From NCBI GenBank assembly GCA_905221605.1, contig CAJNDS010002535.1:1028001-1092000 (forward strand): a DNA stretch of 64,000 nucleotides, written 5' to 3'. This document shows, piece after piece, positions 28,578 to 37,856 of the stretch. Origin of the DNA: Symbiodinium natans. Its lineage: Eukaryota > Sar > Dinophyceae > Suessiales > Symbiodiniaceae. Position 1 is the first letter of the stretch. Each line of letters begins with the position of its first letter. The notes under the pieces are model-generated. The model saw nothing but the letters and a program-made list of their open reading frames with translations. It ran no database searches and was not told where the DNA came from. The position numbers and the translations under genes were made by a program.

Positions 28578-31421
28578 CAAAGCAGCCTTGTAAGCTCCTG
28601 CTGTATCGCCGGTCGGGCTTGCTTGATCTGGAGGCCAGCGATCAGCAAAGACGCCAACCCGCGCCAGCGATTCAGGATGTGAAACAGGTCGTCGCCGGAT
28701 GCATGCCGCAGTGATATTTCTGAAAGAAAGGTGGCAACGGGCCCCTGCATCTCGCCCGTCAGGCGACGTGTCGCCTGGAACTTGTGAAGCAACCCCTCCG
28801 GGGATAGCTCCAGGAACGTGCGGATCTCTGTCAGGTCCTGAAGAAATGAGGCGGGACTCATCGTCGCAAGTTGGGTGTCCGGAACGAGCTCCTCCTTCTG
28901 ACTGTCCCACCTCATGTAGTGCCAATCCCCGCCTTGGGAAAGCCAGCCTTTGCGCTTCAGCGCAGCAACTTTGGTGGGATCCCCCAGAAGACCCTGGTGT
29001 CGCTCCTCTATCTGCTGCAGAAGGAAAAGCATCACTGCGCCCCGCAAGGTTTGGCGAAGTTGCGTCCTGTCGGCCTGGTGTTGTTGTCGCCGGCGAACCA
29101 TCTCCTGGTACATCTGCAATACCACCGAGTCGCTCGCCTGAGAGTTCTTCATCGTCCAGACATGTGTTGTGTCCTCGGCCATGCGCAGTAGCAGATCTTC
29201 TTGCCTCAAGGTCAGCTGGGTTACCATTGACAAGAGATCTCTCGCGAAGTGGTCGGGCCCCGCATTCGAAGGCCTTGAGTAGGAGCCCTCGGTTGTCCAG
29301 GGGCTCTCCCATGGGTCCAGCTCTGGATGGTCTGGGGGGAGAGGAGATCGTCGTGCCGGATCCGGTCGCCTCCTTTTTCCCAAGCCCTGAGGCATGCGCC
29401 CCGGGGTGCGCTGGTTCCTTTGTGGCGTGGCGATGGACCTGTGAACCGGTGTGCTCGGGGACGCCTGGACCTGCTGAAGTCCCAAGTTCCCTTGGGGCTG
29501 CGCCGGGGCTGCCACCATCATCTGGGCAGCTTGTTGCAGCTGTGGAAGATAACCATCGAATAACAGCTGATCGTCCTGCGCCATCCTGACAGCCAAGAAT
29601 TTCTGACAAGAGACACAATTGAAAGGCCACTGCGCATTTATTGGCGTGAGGAGCGGGCCTTTTCAAGAACGTACCACACCAGCGGCAGGGCGATATAATG
29701 CTGCGAGCCAGCAGCTTGCATTTGATGCTCACTTGTGAGGAGCATTTTTGCCATTCAAGCAAATGAATGCGTCGCAAATGCGTTTGCAAATGCTGAGAGT
29801 CAACAACCCATTGCCCGCGCAGACCACAGTGGTTCTTCAAGTGTGAGATTTCGGAAAAGTGGTCTAAGGCATGGTGCCAACCCTGCTTGCGCAACATTGC
29901 GCGTAAAGTTTCATTATATAGCATCGGGCGCGGTTGCTGAGATGTCGGAAGACAGAGGGCACTTGTCGTGGATGCAGAGGTCCGTCGTGTCTGCTGAGTA
30001 TGGACCTTCCACATCTGAGCACAGAGTCTGCCCTCAATGTGTCTCTGAAGATCACCCCATGAACCAAAAGCATGACCGCAGTGCGCACACGTGGGTAGAC
30101 CTTGTATAGAATGCCGCCATCTATTGAAATGACTGCCTGTCAATGGCAAGGATGCCTGATGTTGTTCATTGTAGTGATGCTTAAGAGCCTGAAGAGTCCC
30201 AAAAGAACTCCAGCCTTGGATCGCTATACGGGCTTTCCTGTGGTGCAGCCACATTTCTCTGATGGGTGCTTGCACTTCTCCACACTGCCAGGCCTTGGCA
30301 GGAGCGGGTCGAGGACCTGGCTTCTTTGGAAAGACATCTTCCATTGCCTGCGTAAGCAGATTGTTCAGCTCTTCAGGCGTGGCGGGGCAGTGAGTGTCGA
30401 GTAGGTGGTGGACTACATGTTGCAGCCTTTGGGCGTCCTCTGTGTGATGCTGTGTAGCGCAGCAGAGGGCTTCCTTGTCATATGAGATTGCTGTCGCGCT
30501 GTTGCTCTTTGCATCCACTCGGCGGCGGGACCCCTGATAAGTGCGCAGCGGGAGACTGCCAAAGACCGGAAAGTGACGCCCGCCCTGTTGCCATGCAAAG
30601 AGAGACATATTATGCTCGGGACATGCGTGTCTTGCTTGATGATCAACGCACGCACGTCTGCGCAGGATATAGTCAAGCTGAGTGCAGCCCTGATGGGGCG
30701 AGAAAGTGTGAGCTCCAGCAGCAGTGGTCCAGGTGTTGGTGGCAATGAGATCATGAGTTTCAACAAGCTGTTGAAAGCGGTCCTGATCCACTGGTCGAGT
30801 CTTTGGTGGTCTGACTGCAGGACCCACCCAGTTGGTAGAGGAGTGAAGCGTCGTGTTGAAGTCGCCTGCACAGATCAGGGTGTTACGTACAGGGGTCTGT
30901 GTGATAAGGAGGGAGAGGGCCTGCCATACAGAATCTCGCTTTTGTGTAAGCGACGTTGTTTGGCATTTTGGGCTCCAAACATATTGATACACACAGCACA
31001 CATCTATCGAGCATCCGGCTCGGGGTGGTGTGACACGAACATGCAGGAGGCGTCCCGGAATGACTGATCGCCGTCGAATCGCCTCGGCCATAGGGCACAG
31101 ACGACGGTTGACGCACACCATCACCCCTTGTCCTTTGTGCCCCGCTCCAGAGTACACGATGTGCCAGTCATCGGTGGAATATTCCACGTCAGATGGCCGC
31201 CCGCATTCCTGAATAAGTACAAGGTCAAGGGTGTGAACGAAATCTGACATCCACAGCATGAGCTCATCATATGATGCACTGGAGAGAGGCCCGGTGTTGA
31301 AGGAGACAATACGTAGTCGTTTATTGGTGACGCGAGGCGGTGCACGCTGCGGGGTGTTGATGATGGGTAGGTTGCGCTGAGCATTGAGCGTGTCAACAGT
31401 ACACCATTTTCCTTTGTACAT
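28242..31421 (-). CDS. Endonuclease-zinc finger-USP fusion frame of LINE copy 2, 1059 codons
   Basis: This single open frame contains an EEP/APE-type endonuclease in residues ~35-290: SFNTG (Asn42), LIQECG (Glu72), CAGDFNTT (Asp187/Asn189), QLDYIL (Asp250) and GGRHFPV (His283). It would nick target DNA for target-primed reverse transcription. Residues 300-424 are a linker. Then come fingers: C445-x2-C448-x12-H461-x5-C467, a second with one Cys replaced by Arg535 (C532...H548-x4-H553), and C579-x2-C582-x9-H592-x3-C596. Residues ~605-940 overlap the helical ORF in another frame and are low complexity. The end is a USP Cys box, NPSNLCYENSFAL (Cys959), and SQHDAAEFADF, after which this frame is out of register. 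Coding-like sequence continues 28 codons upstream of the ATG to a stop. No reverse transcriptase is present. Confidence 0.65.
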   Translation of the reverse strand: MYKGKWCTVDTLNAQRNLPIINTPQRAPPRVTNKRLRIVSFNTGPLSSASYDELMLWMSDFVHTLDLVLIQECGRPSDVEYSTDDWHIVYSGAGHKGQGVMVCVNRRLCPMAEAIRRRSVIPGRLLHVRVTPPRAGCSIDVCCVYQYVWSPKCQTTSLTQKRDSVWQALSLLITQTPVRNTLICAGDFNTTLHSSTNWVGPAVRPPKTRPVDQDRFQQLVETHDLIATNTWTTAAGAHTFSPHQGCTQLDYILRRRACVDHQARHACPEHNMSLFAWQQGGRHFPVFGSLPLRTYQGSRRRVDAKSNSATAISYDKEALCCATQHHTEDAQRLQHVVHHLLDTHCPATPEELNNLLTQAMEDVFPKKPGPRPAPAKAWQCGEVQAPIREMWLHHRKARIAIQGWSSFGTLQALKHHYNEQHQASLPLTGSHFNRWRHSIQGLPTCAHCGHAFGSWGDLQRHIEGRLCAQMWKVHTQQTRRTSASTTSALCLPTSQQPRPMLYNETLRAMLRKQGWHHALDHFSEISHLKNHCGLRGQWVVDSQHLQTHLRRIHLLEWQKCSSQVSIKCKLLARSIISPCRWCGTFLKRPAPHANKCAVAFQLCLLSEILGCQDGAGRSAVIRWLSSTAATSCPDDGGSPGAAPRELGTSAGPGVPEHTGSQVHRHATKEPAHPGAHASGLGKKEATGSGTTISSPPRPSRAGPMGEPLDNRGLLLKAFECGARPLRERSLVNGNPADLEARRSATAHGRGHNTCLDDEELSGERLGGIADVPGDGSPATTTPGRQDATSPNLAGRSDAFPSAADRGATPGSSGGSHQSCCAEAQRLAFPRRGLALHEVGQSEGGARSGHPTCDDESRLISSGPDRDPHVPGAIPGGVASQVPGDTSPDGRDAGARCHLSFRNITAACIRRRPVSHPESLARVGVFADRWPPDQASPTGDTAGAYKAALTSALLNPSNLCYENSFALSYAWCLAACEGDLCSFLGRSWEAFRVLLQRSITPFQLTGLLSWRILLQGWSDITSQHDAAEFADFCPGQTAANPLFWDVGSLACAGGQVGEKI
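28577..29596 (-). CDS. Helical domain ORF of LINE copy 2, nested in the long frame
   Basis: A 339-codon frame with its own ATG (MAVRMAQDDQLLFDGYLPQL), overlapping the 1059-codon frame. A Pro/Arg-rich part (KRRRPDPARRSPLPPDHPEL) is followed by a helical domain: TLRQEDLLLRMAEDTTH, VLQMYQEMVRRRQQHQ, LRGAVMLFLLQQIEERHQ, LQDLTEIRTFLELSPEGLL, HKFQATRRLT and ILNRWRGLASLLIAGLQIK. It is clearly homologous to 12340-13155. It stops at TGA ten codons before the USP catalytic Cys, which is in the -1 frame, as in copy 1. Function unknown; the fold seems to be an all-helical domain between fingers and USP. Confidence 0.6.
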   Translation of the reverse strand: MAVRMAQDDQLLFDGYLPQLQQAAQMMVAAPAQPQGNLGLQQVQASPSTPVHRSIATPQRNQRTPGRMPQGLGKRRRPDPARRSPLPPDHPELDPWESPWTTEGSYSRPSNAGPDHFARDLLSMVTQLTLRQEDLLLRMAEDTTHVWTMKNSQASDSVVLQMYQEMVRRRQQHQADRTQLRQTLRGAVMLFLLQQIEERHQGLLGDPTKVAALKRKGWLSQGGDWHYMRWDSQKEELVPDTQLATMSPASFLQDLTEIRTFLELSPEGLLHKFQATRRLTGEMQGPVATFLSEISLRHASGDDLFHILNRWRGLASLLIAGLQIKQARPAIQQELTRLL

Positions 31422-31517
31422 AGTACCGCCATGCAGGCTAGAGGCCGCGCGAGAGCACGCCCTGTGGTACGCGCGCTTTCTGGCAGGAGTATAGACTGGT
31501 AAACGCCATGCACTTTG

Positions 31518-32507
31518 CTACGCCGTCCTAGCAAAGCTGGAGTCTGGGTGAAAAGGACGACTCCCGCTGATCGTGTGAGGATCAGCAAACCTCGTGTTTG
31601 AGTCAGGAAAGGATGGCTGTATGCGCGCAGAAAGGAGTGGCTTAATCTGAGCAAGAAAAAGAAGTAGACATCTGACACCTCCGGATTTGGGACCGGAGCG
31701 GCTCGCAAGTGGTGAAATGTGAATGCGCGTGTCTGAGTCTGAGGTCCCTGCTGTCCTGGTAAGAGAAGGGGAGGTGGATTCAATGGAGGGCACATTCGGA
31801 ACAGCCTTCGGCCAGTCTTCAGTTCCATTGGCGAACGGAGTGCATGCAGGCTGCTTTCTGAGTGCGCCACCATCAGCGGACATTTTGCCCAGGAGGTATA
31901 TGAAGGGGTTCGGCAAGCCACCAGTAAGGCTGGTTTGAGACGAAGTGATACTGGCGCGACACAAACACAGACATGCAGCAAGCACATCCGAATCGGCATT
32001 GCTGGATCGATACCTATACCTGGCCATGTGAAGCACTCGAGACCAATTGCGCAAAAATGCACACCAGAGGCTCACATGATGGCGCCGCTTATTCTGATAT
32101 GCACGCAGTGACGCCTTGTCATATCTTGACTGCTTCCTGCGAGACAGGTGCCTCCATTTGAATCTGGCCCAGGGATGACTGCGAGTCATTTGCCCCAGGC
32201 ATCCAGGAGTGAATTGTGCAAGGTACCCCAACGCTGTGCAGCTTTCAGTAGAGCCACGCCGGGTGCTGGGCTCAGCCAATCTAATCCAGGGCATTGAGGT
32301 CACCTTTCCTGAGGACGGCGCAGAACCCCAAGGCATCCTAAACAACCGAAGCAACCTTATCCAAGGACTCCACCAGCCAGTTGTCAGTAGGCTGACATTC
32401 ATGGGTGTGGACTCGGACCTTCCATTCAAGCGAGTGCGCCCAATGATAACACACACACAGAGAGACTCAGTGACCATGCCTGAGGGTGCGCGCGAACAGA
32501 TTGGCAT
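31518..32507 (-). pseudogene. Unassigned LINE copy 2 upstream frame, 329 codons
   Basis: This is a long - strand frame just 5' of the endonuclease ORF. A middle part (WARFKWRHLSRRKQSRYDKA, then RHHVSLWCAFLRNWSRVLHM) is basic and aromatic, as in nucleic-acid-binding proteins. The rest is Ser/Pro/Thr-rich. I recognise no domain. It may be an ORF1 remnant, or a piece inserted from elsewhere. Its last ~60 codons (31695-31518) overlap an alternative frame and are doubtful. Confidence 0.35.
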
Positions 32508-33506
32508 ATTGATTTTCCTGCAGGGATCTCAGGAAATCCAGCATTTGGCCCCCCTATACAAGGGCCGTAAATGATCTCTAGTAGAGATTGTGTAGGGGAC
32601 CTGTAAGGAAGGGCCAAATAGCCTCTGGGAGCCACATTTTGCCCTGAAAGCCTGAAAGGAAAGTTGCCAGATTGGCAAGTCGCTTGGATTCGCCCGAGAA
32701 ACAGGTCCAGGGCACTTAGGGGTGTGCGACACGCAGCGCTGTGACTCCAGAAGCTGAGACACTCGACAGAATGGGTGTGGCTGTTGCTCCGCTGTGACCG
32801 CAGGGGGAACAAGGTCCTGGCAGCCCAGGCTTGGCAGAAGGCTGATGCGGTTCCAAAGCGCATGGAAACACAGTCCTGAGGGTGACTCGGCCCTGCAGCC
32901 CCGAAAAACTGGGCTGAGACATCGGTCTCATTTTGTTCGTGCTGGATGAAGCAGCCTGACTAGGCAGTGAGCAGAATGCGAAGGGTCGGAAGCACGCTGC
33001 AGGCGTCACAGTTGAGCTGCTGAGAAGTTCGAAAGGTAAGCATGCACTTTTTAGCTGGCGCAGCGAGGCAAGGAAGAAGCCATGCAATTCATGCGTGGTG
33101 CACATAGACACAAACACCAAGACGACCAGTGAGTGTTAATTACTGGTGAAATCCTGCAGCCACGGCTAGTCACCCGTTCCCTTGGAGCTGTCATGCTGCT
33201 CATCTCTATCTGTCCTTTCCGGCTCAGCAGGAGCAGCCTTGGGCATCGTTGATGAAGTGGGAGCCGACCGCAGAGGATGGAGGTGCTGACCATGGCGGCA
33301 CGGGAGGTAAGGAACGAGTTGGTTTGGGTACCACTGAACCCGTGCCCACCATAGGCTCGGGGGAACTCCCCTCTGCATGCTTCGGTGCACACTTCGGCTT
33401 TGGTTCCGGGGGTCCAAAGGGGCCTCCGTGGCTTGGCTTTGGATGCACAATCCAGCTCCCTGATGCAATGAGGTCCGAGACAGAGGGCGAGGTGTCCGGG
33501 ATCACT
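32508..33506 (-). other. Low-complexity remnant between LINE copy 2 frames
   Basis: Multiple overlapping frames on both strands, Pro/Gly/Ser-rich (for example 33224-33631 on -, 33249-33617 on +). Probably a decayed proline-rich linker of the LINE ORF1. No frame can be preferred. Confidence 0.3.
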
Positions 33507-34880
33507 TTACCAAGTGCCCATGGGTTGGGCAACATCGCGCTGCCTGCTCCAGCCGTGGCATGCACGCCCGGAACTGTCGTGATTGGTGTTGGTGGAGGGG
33601 GGCCTCCGGGAGAATGAGCGAGATGTCCCATCGGCTTGGGCCATGCTGGCAGGGGTGGCAGTGGGCCAACCGGCGGTACACTTGGTGGTGCCAGCGCAGG
33701 ATGTGTCGGAGGTCCATTCCATTGTCCCCATCACTTCCTGAAGACGATGAGGTAGATATCGTGGGATTTGGCCCCGAGACCATGGTTGTGGTCGGACTCC
33801 ACGTCTGCGCGCCTCGGTGCTGACGCAGCCTTGCTGTGCGTGAGCGCGACGCACATCTTCTGCGTCGATCACAGCACCAAAACATGGTGGGCAAGCTAAT
33901 ACGCAGGGAATCCCTTCAACAACCCTCCAAAGCTTAGGGTGCAGAGTAATGATCCCAGTGCATGTGCTGCAGACTGTCAGAATGGAACGAACATGATCAG
34001 GACAGACCACTTGAGCCCACCTCTTTGAATGAAACAGAGCTTTCCGAGCTTGGTGCATTGCACTCTCATCCACATGACGGTACTTTTGATCAAATCCGCT
34101 GGAACGGAACATGAAGCCCATTCCCGCCTTGTATGTGCCCATCTCCGATGCTGGCCAACTATTTTGATCAATGCGCTTCAGTGACAAGGGGTATATGCTG
34201 AGCCAAGCTGCCACAGGTGTGACTGCTTGATGCGCATGCTGCAAGCGCCACGTGAGGGAGCTGAGCATCACACAATGTGTCACTGATCCACATGAGCAAG
34301 CCCCAGTCAAGTAGTGTGCACCTAGGGAACAACCCCCTATGTTGCAGTCATCAAGCGGCATTTTGCAATACGTCAGCGGACAGGTGTGACGCATATGGGC
34401 CTGAAAACGTAGCCTAAGGTGCTTATTTACAGCTTTACAGTGTGCCGGCATCATTCTGGATCCTGAAGTGCAAGCAATCTGTCTGGCGCAATGAACAGCA
34501 TAGCAGATGTTCGGATACTCCCATCTCTGGTACTCAGCGCAGCATGACCTGGGCGTGGCAAGAGCAGTATCTTGTTTGTTGGATTCCGTATAGGGAGGGA
34601 AAGCGAGGCCAAGGCCAACCCTCACGGACTGTTCCAGCAGCGCAGTGCCTGACACACATGCGTGAACGCACAAATGTCCCTCCAAGTCCCTGGAACGTGC
34701 CTTCTGCGTTCCCCAGTGGATAGGCCCGTCCACGGAGCTACGATGAGATGCGATCGTCTGTGAAGCATCGCCTGGGAACAAGTTTGACCAGCCAGTGCAG
34801 TTGTTTGCTTCTAGGGACTGGCGGATTAGGGTAACCAAAAAGGGGAAGGGAGGGGGAGGCAGGACAAAAGGGACTAGCAC
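33507..34880 (-). pseudogene. Cys/His-rich ORF1-like frame of LINE copy 2
   Basis: A 457-codon - strand frame. Its middle is Cys/His-rich (PNICYAVHCARQIACTSG, HLRLRFQAHMRHTCPLTYC, GGCSLGAHYLTGACSCG, VCSTCTGIITLHPKLW, CPPCFGAV), suggesting a zinc-binding structural region such as an ORF1 protein. The C-terminal ~100 codons are in a less natural, Arg/Pro/Ser/Thr-rich register and are probably out of frame. No family is recognised. Confidence 0.4.
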
Positions 34881-34927
34881 CAGTCCTCTTAAACCCGAGG
34901 CCAGAGCCTGCGTGCCAGCCAGTAGGT

Positions 34928-35405
34928 TCAGTTCTCCAGCTGTGCATGAAGTCTTCTCCTTCGCCTAGGAGGCTCATCTGGACTTGGTGTCTGCTCTTGA
35001 CATGGGTCAGAGTCATCCGTTGCTGAAGGGAAAAGCGGTGATTCAATTGCTCGGAGTCGTCTGGGCATGGAACGTCTGCAGGAAGTAAGTGGCACATTCT
35101 GACTCAGTAAAAGCCAACAGCCACCGAAGCCCCTGCCGTCCAGTATTTCCATATGTCGCCTCCAATGAGCCAACAACATGCCCTGCCAGTGTTGCTCCCA
35201 TATTCCAGTTGACCAGCAAGTGATGTCGCAGTGAGTCGCTGACCATGGCGCAATAACTCGTAGCGTCGCTGCCAGTCGCATACTGTTGCCACCAGTGCCG
35301 CATCGATGGTAACATCGGCTGCCTGTAGATGGCAAGGGCAACTCGGTATGCACGCTGTGTGGTCCTGCGCCAGTGAGTTTGCAGCCTCTCCAGAGTGTCG
35401 TCCAC
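34928..35405 (-). pseudogene. N-terminal ORF1-like fragment of LINE copy 2
   Basis: The frame 35405-35043 (120 codons) looks naturally coding: DDTLERLQTHWRRTTQRAYR, LPSMRHWWQQYATG, SLRHHLLVNWNMGATLAGHV and GLRWLLAFTESECATYFL. It stops at 35043 and the reading continues in a neighbouring frame with an acidic/basic tail (ESPLFPSATDDSDP, PPRRRRRLHAQLEN) to 34928. The Trp-rich, helical composition is unlike the host intergenic sequence. I take it as the start of the LINE's first protein. Confidence 0.45.
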
Positions 35406-35486
35406 CTAGTCTCGATGTGACATGTAGTTGCAACGGACCTCACAGCCCCTGCGCCGTCCCGCAATGCTTCGTCTGTTGGGATGCTG

Positions 35487-35566
35487 ATCAAAAAAAATTA
35501 TTTAGGATCAAGAAAAAATTTATTTAGGATCAAAAAATAATTTATTTAGGATCAAGAAATAATTTA
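35487..35566. repeat. GGATCAA-A/G-AAATAATTTATTT tandem repeat
   Basis: Four units of about 22 bp carrying TTATTTAGGATCAA. The same word occurs in inverted orientation at 37768-37856, so the two tracts bracket the AT-rich island between them. Confidence 0.85.
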
Positions 35567-35581
35567 TTCTGTTCTTCCGAC

Positions 35582-35790
35582 TGAGAGAGGATAGGGGAGG
35601 GACGGAGGGAGAAAAGGAGGGAGGGAGGGAGGGAAGGAAGGGCGGAAGGACGGAAGGAAGGAAGGCAGGAAGCAAGCAAGCAGGGAAGCAAGGAAGCAAA
35701 GGAAGGAAGGAAGGAAGGAAGGAAGGAAGGAAGGAAGGAAGGAAGGAAGGAAGGAAGGAAGGAAGGAAGGAAGGAATCAAGAAAGAAAAA
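35582..35790. repeat. (GGAA)n microsatellite
   Basis: An irregular GGGA/GGAA/GCAA tract becomes about twenty perfect GGAA units at 35700-35775. It accounts for Phe-Leu-Pro-Ser repeat frames on the - strand. Confidence 0.95.
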
Positions 35791-35825
35791 TAGCAAAAGA
35801 AAGAAAGCAAGGACGAAGTCGTGCC

Positions 35826-35890
35826 AGCTTGCTGCAAAGCATATGCATCCTTTTGAAACACCTTCTGCGAGCATTGTGTTTGCAAATGGG
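35826..35890 (+). repeat. Dispersed ~60 bp repeat, copy 1 of 5
   Basis: Begins GCTTGCTGCAAAGCATATGC and ends GCATTGTGTTTGCAAATGGG. Related copies lie at 36459-36517, 36579-36637, 36637-36692 and 37379-37440. Confidence 0.8.
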
Positions 35891-35969
35891 GGGCGGGGCC
35901 CTCCCCCAACAACGGGCCCGAGAATTTTTTGCCTAACGTTTGCCCTGCCTTGTTTTCCTTGGTAACGTT

Positions 35970-36125
35970 GGCCCAGGTCCGCTGGCCCTCTGGTCCCTTA
36001 ATCTTCTGGTCCTCTGGCCTTCTGGTTGCTTGGTGCTGTGGTCCTACGGTCCTCTGGTCACGTGGTCCTCTGGTCCTCCAGTCATTTGGTCCTGTGGTCC
36101 CGTGGTTTCCCGGTCCCGTGGTCAG
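35970..36125. repeat. CTGGTCCT-type tandem repeat
   Basis: Irregular units of about 7-15 bp with the core TGGTC (CTCTGGTCCT, CTTCTGGT, GTGGTCC). It creates Trp/Pro/Ser-rich frames that are unlikely to be genes. Confidence 0.8.
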
Positions 36126-36179
36126 ATTTTGTTTTTCTTTATGTGTTTTTGGTCATAATGGTATATTTAGTTAAGTAGG

Positions 36180-36420
36180 AAAACATAACATAACATCATA
36201 TGTTATAATATGTATATATATATACACATATATATATATATAAGTATGTGTATATATTAACACAAAGAATAACAAAATAATGTCATGGAACAGAGTATCA
36301 TAGAACACAATATCGTATAGTATACCTTTGTATCACAACAATATAATAAAATCGCAATAACAAAGCATATATGTATATATTTATGCTATTTGCTATAAAA
36401 TTCATAATGCACAATACATA
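36180..36420. repeat. AT-rich simple sequence
   Basis: TA/TATG/CATA microsatellite blocks (perfect TA at 36210-36243) and AACATAAC words. No gene. Confidence 0.8.
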
Positions 36421-36458
36421 TTTAATATTTATTGTTTGTCTGGCGCCGGGCAAGCTTC

Positions 36459-36692
36459 TTCAACGCGTATGAATACGTTCCAAACACATGATGCGAGCAT
36501 TGTGTTTGCAAATGGGGCGGGGTCCGCGTCCCCCCCCCCCTCCTCAAACCCCCGGCTGTTTGTTAAAGCCGGGCAAGCTTGCTTCAGCATGTGAATATCC
36601 TTTCCAAACCAATGATGCGAGCGTTGTGTTTGCAAACTTGCTTCAAAGCGCATGAATCCTTCCAATCCCAGGATGCGAGCACTTTTTTTGCA
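36459..36692 (+). repeat. Dispersed ~60 bp repeat, copies 2-4
   Basis: Three copies of the unit seen at 35826, each with CTTCAA/GCTTC, then GCGTATGAAT or similar, CCAAAC and GATGCGAGCATTGTGTTTGC. Copies at 36579 and 36637 are in direct contact. A C-run and G-rich word follow the first. Confidence 0.75.
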
Positions 36693-36699
36693 AAAAAAA

Positions 36700-37378
36700 C
36701 ATGAAGACACCATAAGATACAATAATATACAAGAATATATTACAAAAAGAGACAATAATATACAATAATACACAAAAATACAACAATATACAAGTATAGA
36801 CAAAGAATATGCAGCAACATACACGTAAAACAAGAATAACTTACGATAATTTTCAGTAATTGACAATCATGGACAACAATATACAATAATATACAAAAAA
36901 ATACAACAATATACAACAATATATACAATAGTTCTCAAAAATATGCAGAAAATATACAGCAATATAGAAAACACAAAAATACAGTGGCATACAATGACAT
37001 ACAATAATATAGAATAATATACAAAAATATACCATAAAATACAATAGTAGACAATAATATACAATAATATGCAAGAATGTACAATAATATACAAGAATAT
37101 AGAATAATCTGCAATACTATACAAAGAAAATTCAATAATATACAATCATATAACGTAATCTACAAAAATGAGAAGAATATACAAGAATTTTTAAAAATAT
37201 GCAATAACATTCAATAATATGCAACAATGTGCAATAGTATACAAAAAGTACAAGAAAATACAAGACAATACAATAATACTCAACGATATATACACCAATA
37301 TACAATAATATGCAAGAATATACAATGTCATATAATAGTATTATTATACAAGAATATACTATACTATGCCATAATATG
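36700..37378. repeat. ACAATAATATAC-type AT-rich repeat tract
   Basis: Nearly 700 bp built of variations of ACAATAATATACAA with occasional C or G substitutions. On the - strand this yields Tyr/Ile/Leu/Cys-rich frames of up to ~145 codons that look like membrane proteins but follow the repeat. Confidence 0.85.
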
Positions 37379-37440
37379 CATGCTTCAGAGTATACGCATT
37401 TTTTTGAAACTTCTAATGCCAAGATGCCAGCATTGATTTG
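37379..37440 (+). repeat. Dispersed ~60 bp repeat, copy 5 (diverged)
   Basis: GCATGCTTCAGAGTATACGC through GATGCCAGCATTGATTTGCAG resembles the family seen at 35826 and 36459-36692, now more diverged. Confidence 0.6.
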
Positions 37441-37690
37441 CAGCCTCTGCAAACTCAGAAATGCTGCTACTTACAGTATTTCCAGACTTTGAAATCGCAG
37501 AAATGCTGCTGCTATTTTCAGTATTTGCAGCCTCTGGAAACTGAGAAATGCTGCAGTGTACAGTATTTCCAGCCTCTGAAAGCGCAGAACTGCTGTATAC
37601 AATATCTGCAGCCTCTCTGGAAACTCAGAAATGCTACTATTTTCAGTAGTTCCCGCATAAATGCTGTATTTTTCGGTATTTAAAGCTTGC
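37437..37690 (+). repeat. ~57 bp tandem repeat, about five units
   Basis: Units share GCAGCCTCTG, CTGAGAAATGCTGC and CAGTATTTCCAG. The + strand frame 37438-37683 translates as a repeating QPL-x-QKCC-x-QYF pattern, driven by the repeat. It is probably not a gene, although the unit length is a multiple of three for several units. Confidence 0.8.
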
Positions 37691-37767
37691 GAACGGCCAG
37701 AACTGCTGCATTTCTGAGCGTTTACAGCCTCCGCTCCGCTTGCAAGAAGCCTTCGAAGCCTTCAGTA

Positions 37768-37856
37768 AATTTTTTTGATCCCAAATAATTTTTTTTGATC
37801 CGCCTAGAAGTAAATTATTTTTTGATCCCAAATAATTTTTTTTTTGATCCCCTACC
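37768..37856. repeat. TTTTTTGATCCCAAATAATTT repeat, inverted relative to 35487
   Basis: Three units of TTTTTTGATCC with AAATAATTT between them. This is the reverse complement of the family at 35487-35566. Confidence 0.8.

Larger units (their letters stand above)
27707..35490 (-). mobile_element. LINE retrotransposon, copy 2: ORF1 remnants, APE endonuclease, zinc fingers, helical domain, USP; RT deleted
   Basis: Reading the - strand from about 35490: degenerate ORF1-like frames (35405-34928, 34880-33507, 32507-31518), an apurinic endonuclease domain (31421-30500), a linker, zinc fingers (30090-29630), a helical ORF (29596-28577) and a USP domain (28577-27707). No reverse transcriptase motif (F/YxDD) occurs between the endonuclease and the fingers, where it should be. 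The linker joins the post-RT finger region at about 30150, suggesting an internal deletion of the whole RT. Left and right limits are estimates; no target duplication was recognised. Confidence 0.65.

Noticed and set aside
28699-29589. A 296-codon + strand frame
   Set aside because: Antisense to the helical ORF of LINE copy 2, which is supported by homology to copy 1.
35520-35912. FLPSFLPS-type repeat proteins on the - strand
   Set aside because: Encoded by the GGAA microsatellite.
36429-37452. Several Tyr/Ile/Leu-rich frames that look like membrane proteins
   Set aside because: They mirror the ACAATAATATAC repeat tract and occur in all - strand frames. There is no domain or start context.
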